A stretch of DNA of 64,000 nucleotides. It comes from Pseudomonadales bacterium. Lineage in GTDB: Bacteria > Pseudomonadota > Gammaproteobacteria > Pseudomonadales > Halieaceae. Positions 8,254 to 15,888 of this stretch are shown here, piece after piece; within the stretch, counting starts at the first letter, position 1; each line of letters begins with the position of its first letter. Where the stretch lies: NCBI GenBank assembly GCA_024234675.1, contig JACKNU010000002.1, positions 367,250 to 431,249 of the forward strand, written 5' to 3'. The notes below the pieces were generated by a model, which was given only the letters and a program-made list of their open reading frames with translations, was not told the origin of the DNA and ran no database searches. Both the position numbers and the translations under genes were made by a program.

Positions 8254-9306
8254 GGCGGCTTTCCTGACCGCGGCGGCCAGCAATTCCAGCAGGACCGCCG
8301 TGTCGTCCAGCGCCAGGCAGGCATCGGTGATGCTCTGCCCGTAGGTCAGGGGCCTGCCCGGTTCCACGGGCTGGTTGCCGGCCACCAGGTGGCTTTCCAG
8401 CATCACACCGCGAATGGCGCGTTGCCCCTGCTCGATCTGCTCGCACAGGCTGGAGATGACTTGCGCCTGGCGGCGATAGTCCTTGTCGCTGTTGCCATGG
8501 CTGCAGTCGACGATGAGCGAGGCGGGCAGGTCCCGGGCCGCCAGGGCGACGGCGGCATCGTGGACGGCTTCGCTACCGTAATTGGGCCCGGTCTGCGAGC
8601 CGCCGCGCAAGATCAGGTAGCCGTGGGGATTGCCCGTGGACTGCAGGATGGCGGGCGTGCCCTCCTTGGTGAGTGATGGAAACCAGTGGCTGTGGCGCGC
8701 CGAGCGGATGGCGTCTATGGCGACGCCGATCTGGCCGGTGGTGCCGTTCTTGAACCCTACCGGCATGGACAGGCCAGAAGCCAGCTCCCGGTGTACCTGG
8801 CTTTCCACCGTGCGGGCGCCAATGGCGCCGAAACTCACCAGGTCGGCGTAGTACTGGCCGAAGGTGGTATCCAGGAACTCGCTGGCGGTGGGCAGGCCCA
8901 ATCTGGCCACGTCCAGGAGCACCTTGCGCGCCAGGTGCAGGCCGCGGTTAATGTGGAAACTGCCGTCCAGGTCGGGGTCGTTGATCAGCCCTTTCCAGCC
9001 CACCACCGTGCGCGGCTTCTCGAAATACACCCGCAGCACCGGCAGGACGGCGTCCTCCAGGGGTTTGCACAGTTCGTGAAAGCGGCGGGCGAACTCCAGC
9101 AGTGCCTCGGGGTCGTGGACAGAGCAGGGGCCGACAATGGCCAGCACCCTGGGGTCCCGGTGGCCGAGGACGGCTTCTATGTCGCGGCGGGCAGTGCCGA
9201 TCCGCGTGGCCAGGGTGTCGGGCAGCGGCAGTTCCTCCGCCAGCACCCAGGGAGAGATCAGCGGGCGGGCATTGCCGATGCGGATATCATCGGTGCTGCG
9301 GGACAC
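8248..9306 (-). CDS. 3-deoxy-7-phosphoheptulonate (DAHP) synthase, class I AroF/G/H type
   Basis: 352 aa. Catalyses condensation of phosphoenolpyruvate and erythrose 4-phosphate, the first step of the shikimate pathway. Recognised by GPCSVHDP, VYFEKPRTVVGWKGLINDP, ESQVHRELASGLSMPVGFKNGT, LRGG with PNY, and CSHGNSDKDYRRQ, the last resembling E. coli AroF/AroH more than AroG. The frame is open well upstream, but homology begins at the GTG at 9306, 2 bp after the stop of the zinc-ribbon gene. The feedback type (Tyr, Phe or Trp) cannot be decided by eye, so no symbol is given. Confidence 0.92.
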   Translation of the reverse strand: MSRSTDDIRIGNARPLISPWVLAEELPLPDTLATRIGTARRDIEAVLGHRDPRVLAIVGPCSVHDPEALLEFARRFHELCKPLEDAVLPVLRVYFEKPRTVVGWKGLINDPDLDGSFHINRGLHLARKVLLDVARLGLPTASEFLDTTFGQYYADLVSFGAIGARTVESQVHRELASGLSMPVGFKNGTTGQIGVAIDAIRSARHSHWFPSLTKEGTPAILQSTGNPHGYLILRGGSQTGPNYGSEAVHDAAVALAARDLPASLIVDCSHGNSDKDYRRQAQVISSLCEQIEQGQRAIRGVMLESHLVAGNQPVEPGRPLTYGQSITDACLALDDTAVLLELLAAAVRKAAL

Positions 9307-9308
9307 GG

Positions 9309-9710
9309 TCAGCCGCGTTCCCCCCGGATCAGGCTGCGGAACCAGTCGGCGAGGGTCTCGTGTTTGTAGTCGGTGAACTCGCCGGCATCCATGAAGATGC
9401 CGTGCTCCGGACATCTTTCGTACCAGATGTGTACCTGGTCGGGATCGGACGTCTTTTGCATATCCTTGCCGCAGCGCGGGCAGGCGATATCTTCCACGTT
9501 GTCCCACTTGCGCCCCTCGCTGGGGTCGCCGGTGTCCAGGGCATCGCCCATCCATTTTTTCTTGAGCACGAGTTCCTCGCCGGTATCAAACCACAGCCCC
9601 TGGCAGTTGGTGCAGCGGTCGATGACCACGTCCGCGCCGTAGGTTACTTCGGTCATACCGTGCCCGCACTTGGGGCATTCAATACTGTGTATGTCAGGGT
9701 TGTATTCCAT
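9309..9710 (-). CDS. Small zinc-ribbon protein (TFIIB-type zinc finger family)
   Basis: 133 aa. It begins MEYNPDIHSIECPKCGHGMTE and holds two zinc-ribbon halves: CPKCGHGM ... CTNCQGLWFDTGE and CPRCGKDMQKT ... a YERCPEHGIFMDAGEF segment. This paired CPxCG / CxxCxGxWxDxGE pattern is that of the zf-TFIIB family of small bacterial proteins, whose function is unknown. The long upstream open frame is not used; the ATG at 9710 fits the family start. It lies immediately upstream of the DAHP synthase and is probably co-transcribed. The 233 bp between it and the divergent cytochrome gene holds no other gene. Confidence 0.85.
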   Translation of the reverse strand: MEYNPDIHSIECPKCGHGMTEVTYGADVVIDRCTNCQGLWFDTGEELVLKKKWMGDALDTGDPSEGRKWDNVEDIACPRCGKDMQKTSDPDQVHIWYERCPEHGIFMDAGEFTDYKHETLADWFRSLIRGERG

Positions 9711-9943
9711 CCGGGGTACTCCGTTAGGGTGCTTAGGCTCTGTTATTAGCGCTAGCGGTTGGGGCCGCAACCCGAGTCTAGCCGAATGGCGGCTGAATTT
9801 CTCTCCCCCCAATCCCGATGCCGGGTAAATTGTGGTTATTCGGGGCTGTCTTAAGCTAGGTTTAATGGTGGCAGGTACTATATCCTCACTGAAACCGTTG
9901 CAGCGGGGTGCAGCAGGTCTGCAGCCCATACCGGAGAGCCCTC

Positions 9944-10573
9944 ATGCGCTTTTTGTTCACACTACTGTTTGCCGCTGTTTCCCTGCATGCGGTGTCCGGC
10001 CTGGCGGCGGATGATCCCGCCCGGGGCAAGGAACTCTACGCCAGCTGCGTTGCCTGTCATGGCGACTCGGCCCAGGGCAACCCGGCTCTCAAGGCGCCGC
10101 GGCTGAATCAGCTGGCCCCGGTGTATATCGTGGCCCAGCTGCAGAATTTCCAGGCGGGGATACGCGGCGGCGAGGGCGACAGCGACAGCGCCCGGCAGAT
10201 GGCGGCGATCGCGGCCACCCTGGCTGACGAGCAGGCCATGTACGATACGGCCGCCTACATCGCCACGTTGGAGTCGGCGCCCGCGGCGCCGACGGTGGAG
10301 GGCGATGTGGTACAGGGCCGCGGCTACTACCAGCAGTTTTGCGCCGCCTGTCACGGGCCGGCCGCCGAGGGCAACCCGGCCCTGCACTCGCCGCGCCTGG
10401 CCGGTGCCGATGACTGGTACCTGCTGGCCCAACTCAATGCCTTCCGCTCCGGCGCTCGCGGCACCCATCCCCAGGACCGCACCGGCAAACAGATGCGCGC
10501 CATGGCGGGCGTCCTGCCCGATGACCAGGCTCTGGCTGCGGTCGTCGCCTATATCGGCAGCCTGCCGCAGTAG
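9944..10573 (+). CDS. Cytochrome c4-type diheme cytochrome
   Basis: 209 aa periplasmic electron carrier. Signal peptide of about 21 residues (MRFLFTLLFAAVSLHAVSGLA). Two cytochrome-c domains in tandem: haem motifs CVACH (35-39) and CAACH (133-137), with Met86 and Met184 or Met187 as likely axial ligands. The two halves share the pattern GNPAL..PRL, the internal duplication typical of cytochrome c4. Start at 9944 has GGAGA 8 bp upstream; an upstream in-frame ATG at 9908 would spoil the signal peptide. It is first in a three-gene operon with a MauG-like protein 4 bp downstream, and may pass electrons to or from it. Confidence 0.92.
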   Translation: MRFLFTLLFAAVSLHAVSGLAADDPARGKELYASCVACHGDSAQGNPALKAPRLNQLAPVYIVAQLQNFQAGIRGGEGDSDSARQMAAIAATLADEQAMYDTAAYIATLESAPAAPTVEGDVVQGRGYYQQFCAACHGPAAEGNPALHSPRLAGADDWYLLAQLNAFRSGARGTHPQDRTGKQMRAMAGVLPDDQALAAVVAYIGSLPQ

Positions 10574-10577
10574 CCCC

Positions 10578-11819
10578 ATGACCCGGCACAAACCAGGTTT
10601 CCTGCCCATTGTGGCCACGGTCGTGTGGCTGGCGGCCGTGTGGCTGGCGGCGGTGCCGCATGTGGCGCAAGCCAGCGGCATCAAGCTGAGCCAGGTGTGC
10701 CCAGCGGGTTTTGAACTCGTCCAGGGGCAGTGCAAACTGCGCAGTCTCTACCAGATGTACCCCTCGCTGGAAGACGCGGGCGTGGGCGGTTTGAAGACCG
10801 GCCTGCCCGCCTACCGCGATGGCTTCAGCCCCCAGCAGATAGACCTGGGTCGCTACCTGTTTTTTGATCCGGTGCTGTCCGGCGATGGCAGCGTGTCCTG
10901 TGCCAGCTGCCATCAGCCCGATCGCGGCTTTGCCGACGGTCGGGGTCGCTCCGTGGGCGCCAGTGGACACCCCGTGCGCCGCTCGGCCCCCTCCCTGTGG
11001 AATGTGGCCTTCCAGCAGCGCTTATTCTGGGATGCCCGCGCCGGCAGCCTGGAGGAGCAAATGCTTGGGCCGCTCTACGACGAGCACGAGATGGCGACCA
11101 GTCCCGAGCAATTGCTGGCCGCCCTCAACGGCATACCGCAGTACCGTGAACTGTTTCGCCAGGCCTGGCCAGCGGACTACCAGTCGGCCGACGCGAATAT
11201 CCGCCTCGACCACGTGTACCAGGCGATCGCCGCCTTCCAGACCTCGCTGATCTCCCTGAACAGCCGTTACGACCATTACGCCCACGGCTACGCGGACGCC
11301 CTTACCGAGCCGGAGAAGGAGGGGCTGAACGTATTCCGTTCCTTCGTGGCCCGCTGCGCCGAGTGCCACACGCCGCCCCTGTTCACTAACCAGCAGATCG
11401 CGGTGATCGGCACTCCCGAGCCGGAGGGCATGCCCTTTGACCCCGGCGCCTCTGAACCGCTGGGGGAGCCCACCCTGCGCGGCGGTTTCAAGGTGCCCTC
11501 ACTGCGCAACATAGAATTGACGGCGCCCTATATGCACTCCGGGCGCTTTGCCACCCTGCGCGAGGCGGCGGCCTTCTACACCGGTGGCCGCGGGCACGCG
11601 GTTCCCGAGGGTGAGGACTTGAAGATACACTGGCATATCTGGGAGCCCGGGCTGACCGATGCGGAACTGGATCGGCTGGTGGATTTCCTCGCCACCCTGA
11701 CGGACGAAAGTTTCAAACCCCGCGAACCGACCGAGTTGCCCTCGGGCATGCGGCCGGTTCACAATGGCGGAGCCCGGGAGGGCGCCGTTCCCCAAGATGG
11801 AGCACTGACCCATGAATAA
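10578..11819 (+). CDS. MauG/CcpA-family diheme cytochrome c peroxidase-like protein
   Basis: 413 aa, exported. The signal peptide contains a tandem VWLAA repeat. Haem motifs CASCH (108-112) and CAECH (260-264) are spaced as in diheme peroxidases, followed by the family stretch PYMHSGRFATL near residue 310. An N-terminal segment (35-65) with Cys41 and Cys52 precedes the peroxidase domain and is not part of the core family. Relatives reduce hydrogen peroxide or, in MauG, oxidise protein side chains; the reaction here is unknown. The gene starts 4 bp after cytochrome c4 and overlaps the next gene by 8 bp. Confidence 0.9.
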   Translation: MTRHKPGFLPIVATVVWLAAVWLAAVPHVAQASGIKLSQVCPAGFELVQGQCKLRSLYQMYPSLEDAGVGGLKTGLPAYRDGFSPQQIDLGRYLFFDPVLSGDGSVSCASCHQPDRGFADGRGRSVGASGHPVRRSAPSLWNVAFQQRLFWDARAGSLEEQMLGPLYDEHEMATSPEQLLAALNGIPQYRELFRQAWPADYQSADANIRLDHVYQAIAAFQTSLISLNSRYDHYAHGYADALTEPEKEGLNVFRSFVARCAECHTPPLFTNQQIAVIGTPEPEGMPFDPGASEPLGEPTLRGGFKVPSLRNIELTAPYMHSGRFATLREAAAFYTGGRGHAVPEGEDLKIHWHIWEPGLTDAELDRLVDFLATLTDESFKPREPTELPSGMRPVHNGGAREGAVPQDGALTHE

Positions 11820-13344
11820 GATGGCAACCATAATAGGCGCAGTCGTCCTGCTGGCCGGGGGCTATTACCTCGGCAAGTCGGGCCAGAAGCCGGCGACTGT
11901 AATCAAGGTGGACAGCGAGCCCAAGGCCGCGTTCACTTCTTCAGGCGCAGAGGAGGTCGCCGCGGCGGCACCTGCGGGGGTTGTGGTTCGCAGCCTGGTG
12001 ACGCCAACCAGCGGCGAGCTGATCATCGTCAAGGACGGTGAGTCCATACAGGATGCGGTGGCGGCGGCCAGTCCCGGAGCGGTCATCAAGGTGATGCCCG
12101 GCACCTACAAGGAAACCGTATACATCGACAAGGACAACATCACCCTCTCCGGGGTGATCGAGCAGGGCAGGTACCCGGTACTGGAGGGAGAGGGGCTGCG
12201 CAACGACGCGATACTGTATTCCGGTAACGGTGTCACGGTGGAGAACTTCTACATTACCCATTACAAGGGCAATGGCGTGATGGGCCAGGCGGGCAACAAT
12301 TTCATCATCCGCAACAACTTTATTGTCGACACCGGTATCTACGGCATTTTTCCCCAGTTGGGCAAAAACGGCATCGTCTCCCACAATATCGTTTCCGGGA
12401 TAGAGGACGCCGCGATCTACGTGGGCATGTCCGACAACGTGGACGTGGTCTACAACCATGTCTTCGACAGCGTCGCCGGGATCGAGATCGAGAACAGCCG
12501 CCACTCGCTGGTGGAAGCGAATTTTGTCTACAACAACACGGGTGGCATCCTCGCCTTTATCACTCCCGGCCTGCCCATCAAAACCTGTGGCGATGTGCTG
12601 ATCCGCAATAATTTCATCGTCAACAACAACCACGAGAACTTCGCCATCGAGGGTTCGCTGGTGTCCAATATCCCGCCCGGCACCGGGGTACTGGTAATGG
12701 CCTGTGACGACGTGGTGGTAGAAGGCAATATCATCACCGGCAACAACTCGATGGGCATCACTTTTACCGACTTCTCCCTGGCTGGCAATGCCGCCAATGA
12801 CCCTGAGTCGGAGCCCAATCCCAATCGTCCCAGGGTTCTCAACAACATCATGCGGGATAACGGCAACGACCCGGCCCCGGTTGTGCGCGCGGCCCTGGCG
12901 GCCCTGCTGGAAACCACCGGCCCGGATATCATCGACACGGTCGGCATGGATGACGGCTGTATTCTCAACCCGGAGCGCTATCGCACCATCGGCCTGGACA
13001 AGTACACGGAGTGCGAGTTTTCCACCACCGCCAATATCGCCAGTTACACCCTGCCGGAGCCGGTTCCCGCGCGTTCCATGGATGATCTGGACAAGGGCAA
13101 GCTGGCCTACTTCGGCGTATGTGCCGGTTGCCATGCCTACAGCACACGCATGATCGGGCCGCCCACACAGATCATCCAGGCCCTGTACATGGACAACCCC
13201 CAGGGTATCGCCGACTACGCGGCCAACCCCGTGAAAAAGCGTCCTGACTATCCCGAGATGCCGCCGCAGTCGCACCTGGATGAAGAAACGCGCCTGGCGG
13301 CCGCCGAGTACATGTTGAAAGTGCAGGAGGGATGGGCGCGCTGA
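11812..13344 (+). CDS. Right-handed beta-helix protein with C-terminal cytochrome c domain
   Basis: 510 aa. An N-terminal signal anchor (MNKMATIIGAVVLLAGGYYLG) puts the protein in the periplasm. Residues about 70-340 form a parallel beta-helix of the NosD/pectate-lyase-like kind, with repeated turns such as NFIIRNNFIV, DVLIRNNFIVNNN and DVVVEGNIITGNNS. After a linker, residues about 415-510 form a mono-haem cytochrome c domain: CAGCH at 437-441 and Met483 (YPEMPP) as probable sixth ligand. It overlaps the MauG-like gene by 8 bp, so translation is coupled. The fusion suggests a beta-helix that binds a polymer or partner protein while the haem domain exchanges electrons with the two upstream cytochromes. 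No characterised homolog is recognised. Confidence 0.85.
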   Translation: MNKMATIIGAVVLLAGGYYLGKSGQKPATVIKVDSEPKAAFTSSGAEEVAAAAPAGVVVRSLVTPTSGELIIVKDGESIQDAVAAASPGAVIKVMPGTYKETVYIDKDNITLSGVIEQGRYPVLEGEGLRNDAILYSGNGVTVENFYITHYKGNGVMGQAGNNFIIRNNFIVDTGIYGIFPQLGKNGIVSHNIVSGIEDAAIYVGMSDNVDVVYNHVFDSVAGIEIENSRHSLVEANFVYNNTGGILAFITPGLPIKTCGDVLIRNNFIVNNNHENFAIEGSLVSNIPPGTGVLVMACDDVVVEGNIITGNNSMGITFTDFSLAGNAANDPESEPNPNRPRVLNNIMRDNGNDPAPVVRAALAALLETTGPDIIDTVGMDDGCILNPERYRTIGLDKYTECEFSTTANIASYTLPEPVPARSMDDLDKGKLAYFGVCAGCHAYSTRMIGPPTQIIQALYMDNPQGIADYAANPVKKRPDYPEMPPQSHLDEETRLAAAEYMLKVQEGWAR

Positions 13345-13434
13345 TTGGGCAACCCCGCCTGCTGCTTACAGCGATGTCTTCCCTGAGAGGCGATAGGCGG
13401 GTTAAACGCACCCAGGGGTCGAAGAATCAGTTCT

Positions 13435-13815
13435 TCAGGAATAGGTAAACACGTCGAGCTTGTGGCCATCCAGGTCTCGGAAGTAGGCCGCGTAAAACCC
13501 GTCTCCACCCTCAGCTCGCAGGCCCGGCGCGCCCTCGTCCTTAGCACCAAGGTCGAGGGCTTTGGCGTGGATACGGTCCACTTCATCGCGTGAATCGACA
13601 CCAATTGCCGTCATCGTGCCATTGCCCACCGATGCGGGTTTTCCATCGAAGGGTGTCATGATGCACAGCATCACCGCGTCCATGTTTGCGCCCCAGGCAT
13701 AGCCCCGCGCTCCGAAGTCCATTTGACGCGTCAGGCCGACCTCGCCGAGCAGGGCGTCGTAGAAAGCCGCGGCTCGTGGCAGATCGTTAGTACCCAGAAC
13801 TACGTAGCCGATCAC
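13435..13815 (-). CDS. VOC (glyoxalase/bleomycin resistance) family protein
   Basis: 126 aa. It begins with the typical first VOC strand (IGYVVLGTNDLPRAAAFYDA) and ends YFRDLDGHKLDVFTYS, with the metal-site Glu position occupied by Asp or Lys, so enzyme activity is unsure. The start is a GTG at 13815 preceded by AGGAGA; the longer frame to an ATG at 13875 lacks a ribosome site and family homology. A cytosolic small-molecule-binding or lyase/dioxygenase-like role is all that can be said. It is divergent from the MBL hydrolase. Confidence 0.8.
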   Translation of the reverse strand: MIGYVVLGTNDLPRAAAFYDALLGEVGLTRQMDFGARGYAWGANMDAVMLCIMTPFDGKPASVGNGTMTAIGVDSRDEVDRIHAKALDLGAKDEGAPGLRAEGGDGFYAAYFRDLDGHKLDVFTYS

Positions 13816-13992
13816 AATTGTTTTCTCCTGTAATTTTCCGCAGCATAGCCGATGTCCGGCCGGGCTCAAACGCAAATTTCAGGATATCGATCCAGCGCTA
13901 TCTGGTACTGCTGGCCGGCTGGCCCTCTTGTCCACTGCTTGACGCAGCAGTAGAGCGTTTCGGCGCATTGCACTCCCTTCCTGTCGCCGGAA

Positions 13993-14964
13993 ATGTCAAA
14001 CTGCGCTTCGATTTGCAAGAAGGTGAAATCATCAGTGAAGTCTTCCAGTGCCCTGCGCCTTGCCCTGCTGATCTCGTGCTTGCTGGTCATGGTACCCACT
14101 ACCCGTTCTGTCGCCCAGTCGGTGCTGCAGGACAGGCATTGGAATCATGGCGCTGCCAACTGCGCGGCCAATAGCGATCCAGCTGTAGAGGTCTATTCGT
14201 ATTCACCAAGCAGCTTTATTCTCCGACAGAACAAGTGCCTGAGCTACGAAGCGCCGTTTATGTACCTGTTAATTGGGGACGAGCGCGCCTTGCTGCTGGA
14301 CACGGGGGCCACGGAAAGTGCAGCGGAGTTCCCACTGTATGAGTCAGTGCGGGCACTGGTCGGGGATAAACAGTTGCTGGTTGTGCACTCCCATGGCCAT
14401 CGAGACCACCGCGGTGCGGACATCCAGTTTCAGGATGCCGAGGGGGTAACGCTGGTTGGTCTAAACAGGACCGCATTGATCGATCAACTGTCGATAAGCC
14501 ACTGGCCGGAAGGGCAAGGCCTGATCGATCTGGGCAATCGCGAACTTACTATTATTCCCAGCCCCGGACATCAGGAGGAAGCAATCTCACTCTACGACTC
14601 TCAAACCCAATGGTTACTCACCGGCGACACGGTTTACCCGGGGCTTGTCTACGTAAAGAACTGGAACGACTACCGAGACAGCATTGCGCGCCTGGCGAGA
14701 TTCGCAGCCGAGCACCAGGTCAGCGCTGTATTGGGTGCCCACATTGAAGCAACACGCAGACGGGGTGAATACTACGCGGTAGGAACGGTGTACCAGCCGG
14801 ATGAGGCGCCGTTACCAATGGCGCCAGATATCCTTGCCATGATTGACGTTGAACTGCAGCAGTTGCCGAAGGCCAATGAGATCGAGTTGGCTCGGCTTAG
14901 AATCGTTCCCATGAATCTGATGCAGCGCACGCTATCTAACCTGGGCAGATGGGTGAATCAATGA
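13993..14964 (+). CDS. Exported metallo-beta-lactamase-fold hydrolase
   Basis: 323 aa. The N-terminus has a basic region and a hydrophobic core (residues 20-38, ending RSVAQ), a probable signal peptide, so it likely acts in the periplasm. The metal motif HSHGHRDH (132-139) contains HxHxDH; SPGHQEE, LLTGDT and GAHIE supply the remaining metal ligands. Substrate unknown; lactonase, thioesterase and beta-lactamase-like activities all occur in this fold. It stands alone: divergent from the VOC gene and 237 bp before the next gene. Base composition is a little less GC-rich than its neighbours. Confidence 0.85.
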   Translation: MSNCASICKKVKSSVKSSSALRLALLISCLLVMVPTTRSVAQSVLQDRHWNHGAANCAANSDPAVEVYSYSPSSFILRQNKCLSYEAPFMYLLIGDERALLLDTGATESAAEFPLYESVRALVGDKQLLVVHSHGHRDHRGADIQFQDAEGVTLVGLNRTALIDQLSISHWPEGQGLIDLGNRELTIIPSPGHQEEAISLYDSQTQWLLTGDTVYPGLVYVKNWNDYRDSIARLARFAAEHQVSAVLGAHIEATRRRGEYYAVGTVYQPDEAPLPMAPDILAMIDVELQQLPKANEIELARLRIVPMNLMQRTLSNLGRWVNQ

Positions 14965-15201
14965 ACCGGGATCAAGACCGCTAAACGCAAGCCGATTCTC
15001 GCAAGTCGGCTCCTCGGGACAGCAATTCATTCCCTAATATCCTGGCTGCGCGCTTATCTGCTCGCTGCCCGTGTAATGGCCCAGATAACAAGAGGAAGTT
15101 GTTGCTCTGCAGTGCAGATGAAAAAATAACCGTTACATCGCTGTTGATTCGGCCTACACTCGTGGTGCGGTACTCGTAAACCATACGGAGTGTATATAAC
15201 G

Positions 15202-15774
15202 ATGTTGGAAAAAGAACTCGCACAGGCAACGGCCATGGCCGAGAAAGCCAATAAAAAAGTGGAGCAGCTGCGTAAGAAGCTGGTCGCCGAGTCTGAAAAA
15301 TCACATGCCAGGATCAAGCGGGAACTGAGTGCCGCGCGCAAGAAGCACAGCGCGGCGAATGAGCGCCTGAAGAAAGCGCGGGGAACCCTGCGTAAGAAAG
15401 CGTCACCCGGCAACCAACAGAAAGTCGAATCACTCAAGAGCCAGGTGCAGGAACTCGGCGAGGCGCTTGCGAAGATCAGCAAGGCCGCCTACGAGGCAGC
15501 GGATCGCTATATCAGCGTCAAGACCGATGCGCTGCTGGAAGCACGCAAGGCCAATGCCGCTGAAAAAGCGGCGAAGCTGGTAGAGCAGGCGGCGGCCAGG
15601 GCCCGGAAGAAAAAGGCGCCCGCAAAGAAGAAGGCGGCGGCGAAAAAGAAAGCGCCGGCAAAGAAGAAGGCAGCCGTGAAGAAAAAAGCTGCCGTTAAGA
15701 AGAAGGCCCCGGCCAGGCGCAAAGCCGCGGCGAAAAGGAAGGCACCCGCCAGGAAAAAAGCCGCCGGCAACTAG
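15202..15774 (+). CDS. Lysine/alanine-rich histone H1-like protein with coiled-coil N-terminus (AlgP-like)
   Basis: 190 aa. Residues 1-130 are charged and helical (MLEKELAQATAMAEKANKKV...), a likely coiled coil. Residues about 133-190 are an imperfect repeat of KKKAPAKKKAAA-type units, strongly basic, like the tail of histone H1 and of AlgP/AlgR3 of Pseudomonas. Such tails bind DNA non-specifically. Start: ATG at 15202 with CGGAG about 11 bp upstream; a GTG at 15190 is in frame but overlaps that site. The 237 bp upstream is unusually AT-rich for the window and may contain its promoter. Monocistronic. Confidence 0.85.
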   Translation: MLEKELAQATAMAEKANKKVEQLRKKLVAESEKSHARIKRELSAARKKHSAANERLKKARGTLRKKASPGNQQKVESLKSQVQELGEALAKISKAAYEAADRYISVKTDALLEARKANAAEKAAKLVEQAAARARKKKAPAKKKAAAKKKAPAKKKAAVKKKAAVKKKAPARRKAAAKRKAPARKKAAGN

Positions 15775-15888
15775 GCGCGCTGACACTGCGGCTGCCCTGG
15801 TGGCAACCGCTTCCGGTCGCTCCGTTGCAAACCCGGGGCAATGACCTGCTCTCCCCCTGAAATCCCGTCGCGCCGACAGGCCGTCGGC

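Noticed and set aside
15600..15770. Lysine-rich repeat tract considered as non-coding satellite
   Set aside because: It is in frame with a good start and coiled-coil head, and the repeats keep the reading frame.
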